From contig NC_059562.1 in assembly GCF_905220415.1 (NCBI RefSeq), positions 3,859,501 through 3,923,500 on the forward strand: 64,000 bases of DNA, read 5' to 3'. Source of the stretch: Colias croceus. Lineage: Eukaryota > Arthropoda > Insecta > Lepidoptera > Pieridae. How positions within the stretch are numbered: position 1 is the stretch's first letter; the number at the start of each line of letters is the position of its first letter. Position numbers and translations under genes: made by a program. The notes beneath the pieces were generated by a model. It ran no database searches, had not been told where the DNA came from, and was given only the letters and a program-made list of their open reading frames with translations. Shown here piece after piece: positions 11,101-25,800 of this stretch.

Positions 11101-12694
11101 AGAATTAATCTCATAAATATGGAGCAGCAAGCGTAACTTGCGCTTCATTGAATATTTTTTCTTTGAAAAAGGACTAGATTAATTCAAGCTAAGAGTAAAT
11201 TTTTTATATACAAATGATGTTAATTTTATTAAATTAATTTACGCGCAAATAATTTATTTTATCCACTTCATAGATTAAAGGAAATTAATTAAAATACAAT
11301 TATTAATAGTATTGCCAGCACTGAAAAATCGTTCAAACATGAAGCAAATATTGTCTACGGTAATTTTAAGGTGAAGGGAGGAGGGATTACGCTAAGTTTC
11401 GCTTCGTTGTCGTGTATTGAAATTTTTGTGTGATTTGTGATAAAATAATCTTCAATTGAAAACTATTGAACATTATAAATTAGTGCTTTATTATTGTTTC
11501 GGACGTCTATGCTGCTTCATTTACATCATTGCTGACTACATTTCGACCGCTCCCAGTGCGTAAAGTACGTACGTCAATCTTCAGATATTTTTCATACTGT
11601 TTGTAGTACTTGCGTATAGTAGGGGCCGTGTGATAGTAAAAGCTGTTGGAAAGTGCATTCATACAGGAAATCGTCGCCGTAAAAACTTATCTCACGTTCC
11701 ATTAAAATTAAAACGTTATGAGCTATCGGCAGTGTTAGTAGTACGATTTTGATGTTTGAAGCCATTTTCAAGGAGTTCTCAATTTCGTTGTATTTACGTG
11801 TCAGTGGGAGATAATGCTTAATTTTGTGTTAAAATGACTGTATCAAAGGTTCATGGACCTGGTATTTACATATTCATACCTAAACGTGTGTATGTGCAGA
11901 CACCACTTGTGTAGAAGTAAGGTATCAATTCAATTTGTGTATCACATTACTTGCTGTGAGCTTTTTGAGTTATAAAATACAATTATAAGTTCGGTTGGTA
12001 TAGTTGATCATACAGATCAAGATCAATTTAAGTACACTAGTATGCTATATAATCATTTAATAGATTTACAGGATGGTCTTATTGGAACATCTATGTGTTT
12101 ATGCTTAAGTAAATAATAAATTGAATGGCACTTTATTGACTTGATAAACGACTCTACTAAGTTTATTAGATATAAGGAAAGTATAAAAACAATTGGATAC
12201 ATTGTTAATCCTTAAAGTACTCCTTAGTTAGGTAATATGTTTGATTGCTCTTCTTTTTACCAAATTTACCTTTACACTACTACATTTTACCTTACCTTAT
12301 CTAGGTATTTATTCAAAGTTTTCTTATAACTTTTTGCATTTTTAAATATATCACGTTAATAGGTTAAAAAATTACAAGATAACTCTTAAATTTATGTTTC
12401 GATAAGGTTTTGATGATCATTGATCATTAATATGTAAACCAAACAATATTTTAACTTTAATTATAAATCTTGGCGCTTCTTATATGCTTCGCACATGGTA
12501 AATGTATCCAAAAGGGATTTTTTAAAAGGAGTACCGTATTTCCTGCGATAAGTTTGTATTGCAATTACACAAGACAAGTTAAACAAGACAATTCATCAGC
12601 TTTATATCAATAGTGTAGTATAGTATAGATTGTTTATTTGCACCATATTCAGGGGCCGTATTATGACCTCTTATTCCCAGTCAGTTAATGCCCT

Positions 12695-12776
12695 GAATTG
12701 AACTGACTGGCAAATCCATAATTAACCATGATTGGGTATTGCGATCATAATATGAATTTGCCAGTCAGTTCAATTC
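12695..12776. repeat. Fold-back repeat with 21-bp perfect arms
   Basis: Arms 12695-12715 and 12756-12776 are exact reverse complements (start GAATTGAACTGACTGG) with a 40-nt loop. Weaker complementarity extends outward, where TCTTATT at about 12669 faces AATAAGAG at about 12800. Probably a small MITE. Confidence 0.55.
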
Positions 12777-13645
12777 ACACCATAATCTGTCCGGAAATAA
12801 GAGCCTGGCTTAGATTTCAACAAAGCTGCTGGAGATAGATTTGGAAATATATTTTGCTATAATTTATTGTTGTTTACTTTTAATGTAGTTTTTTCTGATT
12901 CTGTACTCAAAGAATCACTGCTATTAAGGCTCGGCCATTGGGTTACAATTTTACATTGATTCATATTCTAGTTTGGGAAGCCTCAGCTCGGAGGCCTACT
13001 TGTAGTGGACTGAGTGATGGACTTTATGTTATATTTTATTGTCAGTTATATAAAATGCAAGGTTCATGCACATGGTTGAAACGTTTAAAAATTCGTGCAC
13101 ATTTTAATGCGCAATATGTCTTCCATAAACTTATATTCTTAAATTAATACTTACCATATCACATTATTATACAGCATAGACTATGGATTCTTTTTCCTCA
13201 AAATAGTGGCTCACAGGCAGAACTTCATTAATTTCTGCATGGATTTATTACCTACAAATACTGTCGCATTTATAATACATGTGCTAATAAGTAATTATTA
13301 TTCATATACTTATTTCAATTCTATAGGTTTAAATATTATATTTTCCTTATCAGAAATATTGTTTCTCTTTTTGGAACATTATTCAATATTGATTCGATCC
13401 CATGAGTCGCAGCGTAATATTACATAGCCTTCCTCAATAAATTGACTACCAAACATGAAAATATGTTTTCAATTCACAACAGTTTTTTCGTTTCGTTAGC
13501 TTTTCAAAGTTAATTAATAATAATAAATCTCTTCAACACTGTAATATGTATGATAGAATGATTTTATGCGTTACAGGTGATTTTTAAGAATGAACGTTTT
13601 ATTTTTACAATTAGGCAATTTTTGCACAAGTACTTTATTAAGCAA

Positions 13646-13823
13646 CTAGCTTACCGCCCACGGCTTCGCCCGCTTTGTCTAAAACCTAATAAATTATATA
13701 CTAAATTCCTCTTGAATCACTCTATCTATTAAACCGCATCAAAATCCGTTGCGTAGTTTTAAAGATTTAAGCATACAAAAGGACATAGGGACAGAGAAAG
13801 CGACTTTGTTTTATACTATGAAG
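13646..13823 (+). repeat. Family A interspersed element
   Basis: It begins CTAGCTTACCGCCCACGGC and ends AAGCGACTTTGTTTTATAC. The ACTAAATTCCTCTTGAATC segment is where the copy at 5342 was split. Non-coding. Confidence 0.8.
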
Positions 13824-16743
13824 TTAAATAGTGATGATGATATTCGCGATAATTAAGTAATATTCGCAATAATATGTGCTTGAACAAAATGAGAGATCAA
13901 ACAAGTTCCTTTTTTTAAGTATAAAGTTATAAACGTTTGTACCACGAAATCACCACCTAATTTTGACTCATACAAATGGAATGCGTTTCGAGAATAAAGT
14001 TACCGAGATAGATGATTTATTTATTTTTTCCGATTGTTCCTTCACTTAGTTGGATTGCATCCAAAAATATAATTCCGCCTTGTATCTCCCCTGCATTTCA
14101 AATATGGGACCGTTAATATTGTTCATGTGTCGCCGGTTAATTGTTAAGGCAATTACTCTTTTTGTTAGATTACATACCTACTACACGGTTTTAATTATGT
14201 TATTCTTATTTTTCCGTGATTTGTAAATAGGTAGGTATGTACTATATGTGTACGTAATTTCGTATCATAAAGTCACTTACAGGATTTTACGATTACCGTA
14301 GTTAATACAATTAGATTGAAACAAGCCCTCAAAATTGTGATAAAATACTTCATAACAGAAACATTTTACAACCGCAACCCTAATACAATTACAACCATAT
14401 AAAACATTATATTTTCACTTTTAATACCAAGAGTATTACATAAAGTACGTCTTATAGGTAGGTACTTTGCGGTCATATCGATTTTCGTTGATCGAAGTTC
14501 GTACAATGTTGTACAATGTACAATCGTCACATTATTCTTATCACATAGTTACCTACTTTGATAAAGGTATTCGTTTGTATGCGCGTATGCATACAATTTG
14601 ACCTTTGATTGTGTCTTAAAGGTATAAGTCATCCGTCTTTGTGCTTTGTTGTATGTTTACGATAGGAGAAATGACTCTACACATAAATATAATATTAACT
14701 ATGATATTTTAGTGCGTAGATTTTTATTTTTAGCTAGGTATTCTACCTATTTGTATTTTGTAATATATCGCCAGATTTTTTCCTAGTTTTCCAGAAGTAT
14801 TTTCTAATTCAGTACTATGTAATCTTACAGTGTTATTTTGAAGAAGATATCATCTGCGGGTCAAAATCCATATGTGTACCAAAATCGATCATCAATCAAT
14901 CAGATCGATCGGAGGTATGGGCTAAACAGAAGTACACCCGTATTTTCTTTGTTTAGATATTGCATATAGATAAAGTAGCTTTAGAATGCTTCTTATGTAA
15001 ATATGCACTATTTTGAATTACCGTTTTTACAGCATAGTAACATAAATGATAAAACACATGCCTATCTATAAACTAACTGGAAGAAAAATTGTTTTAATTA
15101 AATATGAGTCAACAGCTATTAGATTTGCGAAGTACAAATAAGGAAACATTAGAACTATATCGATATGATAATATAAAAATAGGCGCAATCAAGACCGTCT
15201 TCGCGAAACGACGTCCCTAGCGAGGGAGGAATCCGAAAATATCTTGACTTATCCTTAAATCCGTTCAATTTATTGAACAAAGATACGATGGAAAACGGTA
15301 TTTTGTACTTGTAAAAGCTAGACGACCATTTTTAAGGTAGATTTTGTAGATTTTTCTTACGCTTACAATATAACTTTATAAGGGGTATTAAATAAGATAA
15401 TAAGTCCAAGAAGCTTCAACAATGATCATTACCATAAAGTAGGTATAAATTGATACATCATTTTTGTACATTATGTAATTATGTGTAAATTGAAATATGA
15501 AACAATTTTGCCGTTAAAAAATTCTGGTTAAATATCAACTACAAAATTACATGAATTTTTGAATAGCACCCGTAGCTCCATTATGCCTGGAACGGCTCCG
15601 TCATTACAATTGTTCGAGCTAACGATGTTAATTTGATTAAACACAAGTCTACATAGAACGTGAAAATTGCCGGTATTTTTTAGCCTTATATTCGCTACGT
15701 GATTAGTTTTCGTGTACTACCTATAAGAAGAGCAATACGAAATGCCAATCCAATATATGGATCTACGTAATGTTAAAAATTTTCTTCAATCTTGGCCATA
15801 CATCGATTCGTTTTCAGTTTGATTTCCCGTATTCTGTAGTAGCTACTAGCTAGATAAGTTAAGAAGACGTGACTTGTTGCTGTGTCACTGATCTTCCTTC
15901 GGTGTTCCAACCTGACTAGGTTGTATCTTTCTTTAGAATCTGGATGAAATACTTACCCTGCTATCTATCTATGTAACGCAAAATTAATTCTCTCCGCGTC
16001 TATTTGTTGATTGCGCAATTTAGCTAAATTAATTTTGATGCTGTAGGTACCGATTGTAATAATAGTGTTCATTGATCGCATTAAGCGTGCTAATATAGCA
16101 AACAACCGTCCAATTTAGGCGGATACACGTAGCTAGGAACCTTTGTCAAGCTTACTCCAATATACAATAGTGAAATTAATGATTCGGATTTGTATTACAA
16201 TGTTTTATTAGGCGGGGATGACTCTGTTTACCCCGGTCTTCCTGAAGATATTTTGACTGTAGATGTTTTCTAATTTATGCTTTCCTAAGTAAATCTCAAG
16301 TTTTAAGAATAATAGCTATCTATGACAGTATCAATAATATCTCTTTTATTAAAAGAGAATACAAATTTCGTATATCAAAAGTATTTCTTACAATCCGATC
16401 CTAATAACCAAGCGACATATGCCTGCCAAATTATTGTGGATCCTTACAGGCTGCGTCGATTATAGGAAATTGCTTCTACTCACAGTCCAATAAATATGTA
16501 TCATACTGTATATTGTGTAGACAATAGATAATGGTTTAGTAAATTACGGTCATTTATTGTACACAATTAAGACATTTATAAGTCTGATGAAGCATTTTTG
16601 TTAGCTATTTAATAAGCGATTGATATACGAATGATTCGAATAACTATTAATTTACCGGATGATATTGTTTTCTCACTTAAACAATAGTTATAGTTAAAGA
16701 TTTCACGCAGAGTTTGGTCATGAGCCTGTCACTTTTGTTCCAG

Positions 16744-16840
16744 AAAAGCCACTGAAGAGCGCAAAATGATGTTGAATTGCGTACCAATACCGGCTTGCTA
16801 AGCGACCCGACCAGGCGATGGTAAGGACACCACGGCAGAC
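16744..16840 (+). promoter_or_regulatory. Putative 5' leader of p120ctn with a short upstream ORF
   Basis: An acceptor-like cttttgttccag ends at 16743, so this could be the 5' UTR part of the start exon. It holds an 11-codon upstream ORF, 16766-16801 (ATGATG to TAA), which ends 39 nt before the predicted start. A donor-like GATG/GTAAGG at 16820 would instead skip the start codon. Low confidence. Confidence 0.3.
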
Positions 16841-16881
16841 ATGGATGGCGTGAAGAAAATACACTCGGGAACATTGTACCG
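16841..16881 (+). CDS. p120ctn: p120ctn exon 1 (predicted start exon)
   Basis: ATG at 16841 follows GGCAGAC, with G at +4, a good initiator context. It encodes MDGVKKIHSGTLY plus two bases (CG) before a strong donor CG/GTGAGT. Exon 2 starts with T then AACGGA, so the split codon is CGT (Arg) and the frame continues RNGPVEGAYG. An in-frame TAA at 16799-16801 closes the frame upstream with no other Met between. Only cDNA can confirm use of this exon 21 kb from exon 2. Confidence 0.6.
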
Positions 16882-19800
16882 GTGAGTTTCCTCCAAATAT
16901 TATAATGCACTATGGCATAATGCGGTCAAAGTGCAAAATAATTTTAAAGAGGAGATATTTCATACGTACATTTTGCCTTATTTAGGTATGCTGAAGAAAC
17001 GGTTCGTTTATGTAAATTGTTGAAATGCATCTTTATGATGTCGAACAAAGAGAACTCGAAAAAACGAAATGCATTTTAAATACAATTAACTAGTTGACTC
17101 GTATGAGTTTAAAGTTACAATTAGTTAATTATCCTCTTTAGGTAACTCGTGGTAACTTTTACTAAAATTTAAATGTATTAATGAACTTTTCCGGTGTTGT
17201 AGTTAGCAAATCGCGCTCGCACTTCACAGTGGAACTTTGGAATTTGAACAAACTAGAAACTACGCATTTGGTCTATTTTTATAAGTTGTGAAGTTAATAA
17301 ATGGGTACGGGAATGAGGTTAATCTGCCCACTTTTTGTCATTGGCAGGTGTGTGTTAAAAATAGATGCATATGTATCACCGTGCGCATATTGTTTATGAA
17401 TAGATAATTATTTCGTATCTTGAGCATTGTCCTACATTTGTGTGTCATTCTTATGCTTATTATTCTTGTCCTTGGAAGTGTCTCGAGATTTTTGGTCCCA
17501 TTTTAAAATCCAAATTGTAACGAAATCTGAATGACGTCTCATTTGTTTAAGCTTATAATGGCTTAGATGTCCATTTGCGTAAATTTCAGCATCAATCAAA
17601 TTTTTGTAAAGAAATATCTAGCTTGTTAAGTTAAAGAAACAATATATTTGAGTCATTTTAATCCATATTCCATAAATCTGGATGATTTCACTAGAGGTTT
17701 TCTATGAAGGAAATGTGCTGGTGTATATTTTTCTATTTTTAGTTCTTGAATTTGATTTTTTTCTATATAACCATCATTAACAAATTTTAATGAAGTATTT
17801 TCACTTACATTGAGACAAAAATTAGCTGAGGATTTTTAGGTCTTATTTAAGGTGAAAATCTGTTGCGTATTTGGGCTAAAGTTTAACGATTTGGTTGGTA
17901 CCTGTTGAACATCCCGATCACGTTTACCACAAAATAAATTACTTTGAAATTCACGGTACCTACACGCTGGAAAATCGAAGTCTTCGCAATAAGCCTTTTT
18001 ACGGGACATTTCTTTACTATTCAGAACTAGTTTTAGTCAGACATTTTCTGCTTTTAAATGTGTTGAGCGTGAATAGAACTATTGTATGTTTTGCGTATTT
18101 TTTTTCGGGTTCTTTGGACAAAATATTTGAAAATAAAATATCTCAGATCCATTTATAGAGGCTATTGCAAATGATCATGGGTGGTGGGTACATTTATACT
18201 TATAGTACTACCATCAGGCGCCCCACCGACTTAGCAGATAACAGAAAAAACTTTTTTTTCAAGTTTTTCTCATAATTTAACTCAATTTCTTTAAGTACAT
18301 TATTATAATGAAAAATACAAATTACCATTTCCCGCACTATTTTAAGTGTATTTACCTGCTTATAATTCTTAAACATTTGCATAAAAAAATAAAGTACTTC
18401 CATAATTTCACACGAAGTTCTTTTGAACTTTTTGTGAATAAGTTAAGAAAAAGTTCGACGGCATTTTGCATGTTTTGGAATGGGTATGGGGACTTCGTGT
18501 ATTGTTAATTTTGCCCATGTGTGATTACATTAACAATTTCATAAAAAAAAAAAATCTGAATCACTATAATCGACTTTATCGCAACTGTGATAGTAAAGAT
18601 GATATATAGTAACAATTAGGAATGGCAAAAGGTGATGATGTGATACATAAAAAATAATCCTCGTTATACTGCTGTGTCGAGGCACGATTTATAAACGGAA
18701 TTATGACGGTTATTGGCGGTCATGAGGTGAATAAAGCTCGCTTGAAATTCCGTAGCGTACTCTAAGAAACCCCAGTATAATTTCATTGAAATTCAGTATC
18801 TAAAGTGCGGTTGCGGTGCACGTTGAATGCTACATTTCAATGGACGGTATGACATATTCATAGTGTCGCTACTGGGTACCGAATTATGCTGAGATGTCGC
18901 TTTGAAATTATTATGTTATAATAAGGAACTTGCGCGTTAGTGCTGGTTGTTATAGTGGTGTTTTGAGTGAAAATAGTTTAGTCGTTAGTGAAATATCTGG
19001 CGATTTAAATGAAACACTATAGATGTGGTACAAAATATTAATATAATTAGGGAATACTTTTATTATTTGTCCCAAAATTACTACGGGATATCGCAATCCT
19101 TTTGATCAGTAATTATTAATAAAATTTATGTGGGAGGTGTTCCTATTGAGATTTCTAGATACGCTGAGCTACATCTAAAGACTGAATCCTGTACAATTTT
19201 AATATATCCAATATTAATAGACCTAATAATATCCAATATGATCAATTTCAATCGATCAGAACAATAACGCATAGTCAAACATTTTAATTTCTCATCAACA
19301 AGTTTATTCAATTTTTAAAGTGTATTAACCACTGTTGAGAAGAGTAGATCAAATGCCTTGCCCTCGTCGGTTCGAAGAGTCAAACAATGTCAAGTAGCCG
19401 TGAACATATTATAATGTTGAACGTTTGTTAAGCCGCTTAGCGAGCGGAACGGTGTGACACCACTCGTTTAATACTTTTTGATTGATATCGATTCGATGTA
19501 TCGACGCTGTTCCCTTCTGGCCCGCTTTAATGTCCCATATGGCTTATTTACATTTGTATTTGGTGCGTGAAACGAAATTCCAACAGCTCTTTATTGTTGG
19601 TTGTTCGTATACTCTATTGAATATTACTTCGTTAAAAGCAACGATTCCAAACTTTCTCTTCTTCCTGCTACCTATCATTTTTCAAAACGATAGTCATGTG
19701 AAATTTCATTCAGTTCATGTGAAAATACATTTTTGGGTAGATTTTTTTACGTAGATTCTTGTGGAGGAGCTAGAGGTCAACGTTTACCACTTTGAGAATT

Positions 19801-22800
19801 GCTGGTTTAAAGGATTGTCTCAATGTCATGGACATTGTGGTAATAAGCTCCGGTGACGGCAGGACGTGGCGTGAATAGGCCGTTTTAGATCTCAGTAGGA
19901 TTATCTATCCGCAGAATTGCCTCGTCATGTAATAGGCATTGTGGTGTATGAAACGGTTGCTGTGTTTAGTGAGCATAGTGAGCAGAGTGTTAGTAACAAA
20001 GCCCTTATTTCTATTACCAAATGTTATATTAGTTAGGGTTGATTAATTAATGAAGTAATATTGTTTTCCATTCGACACCCATCTGTCATCAATTGGGGCA
20101 GATGTTCAGTTTCTTAAGTGTTGCTTTTACACGATGTTTTGGCGATTTTGTTTTCCGGAAGTAGAAACACATAAGCTTCTTATAGTCTTCCTATATGACA
20201 GCATCTTCAATGGCATATAACATTTTAGACATTGTGACTTTACATGTACACGCTACACCTTGAAAGCCTAGATAGAGTTTGCACACGTAAGCTTCCCAAC
20301 GCCAAAATTATAACGTTGAAATTTATTAAAGCAAACCTCGTTAATATGTAGATCGTATGTACATTGGTTAAAATATATCATAACTATTCCGTGAAGTGCA
20401 TTCGTAGGTAGGCATGTATTTGATGTAACGCTTCACACGTGAAATTGAATTCTGTCGTGCTGCAATTTAATTAGCCCGTTTGAAATAATTAAGCGTTTTT
20501 ACATTTTTTGATGAACTATTGTTGTTTTTTATTATTTTGTAATCAGAGTTAATCAAATAAAGCTCTGTTTTGATGGTATTGTGCGAGATTATTATCAGAG
20601 ATCATCCTGTGTCAATGCAGTAACATGCAAGAGCATTGAATATTCAGGATGATCTTAGGTAATAGGTACATAATCTGTAGTGCAAATCCTTGATACCAGG
20701 AAGGTATACGAGTGTACATGTCACTAGATTCTGAACATACTGCTCTGTCTCGCCGCAATTATTGGTCGCAGATAATTTATGCAATTGGCCATATCAATTA
20801 TGATGATTATTGCCTATATGGTTATTACATGATGGAAAATGAATGTGGAATTTAATGTCTCCTAAAATCTCTTGACATGTGAACTATATTCCATACCTTC
20901 AACACGGAAATTATATGAGGGCATAACCTAAATCTTGTATGCACTGTATGTCACATATCGTCGAACTATTGTACATGTTCATTTCCTAGTGAGGCTTTCT
21001 TCCGATTGAAGCTCTAGACTATAAATTCTAAATGCCAATATTATTTTCAATTTTAAGCTAAGTCTAAGCTAAGTGTCTTTAATCTCTAAATTTGTATAAC
21101 AGCCTATTCAATTATTCAGTCAATCTATTTATTGACTTATTCAAATATTTGTCAATTCAATTTACTACACTGAAAGTCGATTTTTATGCAAATTGTTCAG
21201 CGGATATGGAGGGGAAGGGAAGAAATCTAATTGCTTTTATGTATTTTCCGATGAGTCAGGGAATTATAATTATATAGCTTTCCACTTATGTCGTTCGTTT
21301 AACTACAAGATTGAAAATGTAAAGTCATAATATTGATTGTGCACTTATTATTCAACAAAACGTAATTTTCGGTTTCATATTCAGCTTAGAGGTGTTTAAA
21401 GCGTACTAAAAAGTTTATTCCAATGAAGAAATAATGTCTTTATGATATAAATATGAGCAAATTTTCATCAGACAAAGATACTGTATACATTTTCCTTTCC
21501 AAACTGCTCCATAATCCATCGAGTACCATAGTGAATATTACGCAAGAATTATGACTTATGATCCTCAGGAAACGTCGGTTTCTTAGCAAACAAAAGGTAG
21601 CTTAGTTCTGCACACATATACATATTATATATGTGGACATATGAAGTGTCAGTTTGTTTAGGTCGTGTCCCATTTCCACTGACCCATTCGCGAGTGAGAT
21701 CATTGTTTGGTGACGCAACACCACGCGGTCACTGAATTACCTCTGCGAATAATTTAAACTTTAACGAACTCATTTAAATTAGATGGAGGGAGTTGGCGAA
21801 ATTATAGTTGTGGATAGTAGACACGTTTCAGTTGGTGGAACGTTGTTCTAGCGTAGCATCAGCGAAACGGGGATTTTGGGCTGGGATTTAAGTTTGGTTA
21901 ATAATGTTAATGGTACATAGTTACTACTGATCCGCACAAGTGTGTAGATTTAGTTTTAATGGATAAAGGTCTTCTTTTCCCCAAAACGTCATGTTTTTGA
22001 TTAAAAAAACTGAGCTTTTTTTTTTTGTATCTGAGATGATGCGCCGAATCTCTATGATGTTTATTTTATTTATGTGATAATATTAACTGAATTATATAAA
22101 AACCTTTGTCACAAAGATTTCTCCATATAGCTGGTCATCGTGGAACCATTAAATAAGGAATGGCACGGAAAATGCTGAACTAGGATGACTTAATATAAAT
22201 AAAAAAATACTCTTGATACAATTGCTTTTATTTCCAATCAACGAAGCTGAGAAGTAAGAGCCATGCTATCATACAGGACTCGATAAAGAATCGCATCCAA
22301 ATTGGACCCTTCGTTTCCGACCAACTACAAATACCGTCAAACTGTCGTCAAAGTGATATAATCTTGCAGTCTGGAGATTAAAGTAGTGACTAACAAGAGG
22401 AGAAGATACAATTATTATTAGCTATTGGATATGCATTTAAAAACATATGTCACAAATAGTACAGACTACAGAGCATTTCCATTCTCGCCAACTAACTTAT
22501 TACCATGACATCATGGTAATTTGCAGAAGTAATCAAAGTCATTAGTACCATTAAAACCAATTCTCACTAATTTATCGTATGCAATCTTGCCTACGGCTAT
22601 TCTGTCGTGTCTAGTATGCGACTGTATAGACAGTCGCATGTAATCGCTGTCTGGAAGAAATCGCTATTCAGCGATAAGACCGCTATTTGTCTCAATTTGT
22701 AATTTTGCTCAGAGGCATAAAGGATGTATAAATAAATAAATAATATGCACGTGCCGACTATGTAAATCAAATAAATATTCATTACACTATACATATTATC

Positions 22801-25800
22801 TATTATACAAAGTAAATCGATAGTCTTGTTTTTATTTAATTGTTTTCTGATTATTGTGGTTGCGATCAGACAGGGTACTTAGGATAATTGTTATAAGAGA
22901 TAAAATATCATATGTCAGCCCCAAGATCCAAACAATTAGTTACTTTTATAAGACAGATATTATATCACAGATGAATATCGTTTTATTTTATTCATGTTAT
23001 CAGAAATATAAGAGGTGATAACCATAATACTGTTATATTCGCAGAATTTCAGTACAAAAGCAAACATCGATCTTGTAATTTCTAAGCCGGTATAGAAGTT
23101 TCTGAAGCTTAAAGTTCAAATCTGAAACAACTTCAACAATGGTCTTTTGTTCGTTTATTTTTAAAAGTTGGCATACATGCTTAAAATATTTATCGAAAGA
23201 GGTGGTTAGAAATTTGCTCGTACTGTGATTGTATCTTTAATATGTGAATAACTAATGTTGTCTTAACTCATTCTGAAAAATATAAATAAAATAATTTGTA
23301 AATAATAATAATCTCTTCAATACTAAATTGAAACATTGTATTGATCATAAACATCACACTTAATAACTAAACATTATTCTAGGAACTGCGATATTTAATA
23401 AAATTTACAAACAAAATATTATGTTTCGGATAAAACACTTATAAACGCTGCAATTTTACATCACTACAATATTCGTACATTCAAAGTTGAAACGCACAAT
23501 TGAAGTGTTCAAACAGTTGGCAAAATAATAAAAACTTGGTAAAGAATACAGATCACGTTCTCCTATTGTTATAGTATTATAGTATACAGTACATGGCCTG
23601 CACTTCGCAGTCTAGCCAGGAATTCAAAGGATCTACGCTGCGAATCCGTTATTGTCAAGAGATATTTTCAAATGGGATTTTGGGCAATGTCATTTTGAGC
23701 CTCGGGCATAGTGTTCTGTTATGTAACCATCGTATGTTTATGGTTGTAACGTGTTCAACTGTATTGTGTGATTATAAGTTATATGTACATGAGTAATTCC
23801 TATTTTCGAGGTATAATTGCGTTCTCTATTACAAATGCAATGTTATGCGCATTTGTAATGGCCAGAGATCAGAGTATCGATGTATGGTTAATGTACGGTA
23901 GCCTTCAAAATATAAAGTTGATTAATTTTTTTAATGATTATTTTACTAAGTTGGAAATATACAATTCATTTCATTATATTTTTCACGCGGGTGTTTTCTA
24001 AACTTTTTTTAGATACTGCTTTCCGAATCGGTGGTAAATGTTAAAAATATGAAATGACGTTTCAAAAGTGCTTCTAGAAGAAGTCTAATTGAATAAATAA
24101 ATGTTTGAGTTTGAGTTTAAAAAACTGGTGGACACTTAATAGACCCATATTTCCTTAATTATCTTCTTTATTCTGATGTAAATGAGTTCTAGCTACTTGA
24201 ATTCGGACGGAAACGTAGAATAGAATAGATGTCCGGTTTTTTTATTTTCAGTAGGAATTTTTATCGCATATAATATTTAGTAAGAAAAATAGATACCTAC
24301 TTGTATGGTTTAATTTATATTTATTGTATTATTGTATGTTTTTTTCTAGTTGTAAAATTTTCAAACAACCTTTTCAAATACAATTTACATTTAAAAAGCC
24401 AACACGACGTCTATATGTGTATATTTAAAGTATAATATGTTTAGTACAGCAGTGTGTGTGCTATAAAGCTCTTTGAAGCCTATCAATATCGATGGTTTAC
24501 GCAAAACACAAGAATTCAATATACCAAGTACCTATAGTACCAAGGTGTTTACTGTTTAGTACATTTTACTAAAAGCAAACGTGTGTACAAAACTATTGAG
24601 TTTAGTTATTATACAGTATACTGATAAAGATTCAATACATACCTACCAAGGAATCCTTCGATGATTGTAATATGGATGTGACGGGATTCGCTATAGGCAT
24701 AGTATAAATAGGTTTCCAGGATTTAATTAATACAGAAGACAATAGTTCCTAGTGTAGGTACATTCATAGTGTTTCATAGACGTTACAACGTGCGGCTAGT
24801 GAATGGGATCCTACAATCAATGTCCATTGTGAAGTTGTATAATTGTACTCGTATTAATGTATGCTAGAAGGATTTCAGATTCATTTACTATGGCTATTAT
24901 TTATACAGTCCTAGGCGATTAGAAGATCTATATACAGTCATAATTATGTTATTTTAACACTTTGTGATAGGGATTTGCAAACAAAGATGATATAACGTTA
25001 ATAAAATATTCGGTTTTAGATGTGTAAATAAACGTTTAATATTATAGATTTCAAGCCGTTCGGTTGGCTTGAAAGGTTTGTCTCTGAACACAGAATAATC
25101 GACGCCTAAATAAAATAGTAGGGATTTTTACGCTATTGGTTTGTACCAGGAATTCGATTCACAAGTTGATTGAAAAATCAATACGCTGCCTTAAAATCGG
25201 TGGCTTTTGAAATTAGCGATACAGCAGATATAGCGATATAGCTCCATGAAAGTCATACATCACACACGAACATACAGGATGTATTCCTTTTGAGCATTGC
25301 TGAAAGCGTATTCTGGTTTAAAATGAATTAAAATTTAATCGAATTATACTTGCACGATGAGTATGTACCTAGTATGTACTTGCGAATAAGTTTAAACGTA
25401 GTTATTGCAGTTTTCCGTCTAAAGCTATTCTCAGCGTAGGACTGCATAAAAAAGTTTACGAGATGTCACTTGCAGTGTGGTGCTCGTTCGTTTCTCTTTT
25501 TTTTATCTGTGTGTTTTTGTCGCTCTGCAAACTTACCAAGATGAAACGTTGCCGTTCCTTTTTCTTAATTAGAAAATTTTATAAAGAACGGACCCACTTT
25601 ATTTTATATTTTTTAATTTGGGTATTTCTGAGAAATAATACGTAGTAGAAGTATTTGAAACAGTGCAACTTTTATTAGTATTGTTCTTGGTTATTTATTG
25701 CCTTTTTAAAACTATGATATGTATTTAAAAAACCTTAATAGTTGGTATAATTCGAAAATGCACGAAAATATTTCGCTCCGTGAAAAACCTCTCTTCTACC

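Larger units (their letters stand above)
9110..16743. other. Spacer between the lgs and p120ctn 5' ends
   Basis: AT-rich, with no gene I can support. It holds two fold-back repeats (10830-11100, 12695-12776) and one family A element (13646-13823). Open frames of 60-73 codons at 9540, 9935, 12938 and 13206 show no domain, are not GC-enriched and do not join to the flanking exons. Promoters of both genes should lie in or near this stretch, but none can be placed. Confidence 0.6.

Noticed and set aside
16677..16910. 77-codon minus-strand open frame over the p120ctn start exon
   Set aside because: No domain, no splice support; it is a shadow of the plus-strand leader and start exon.
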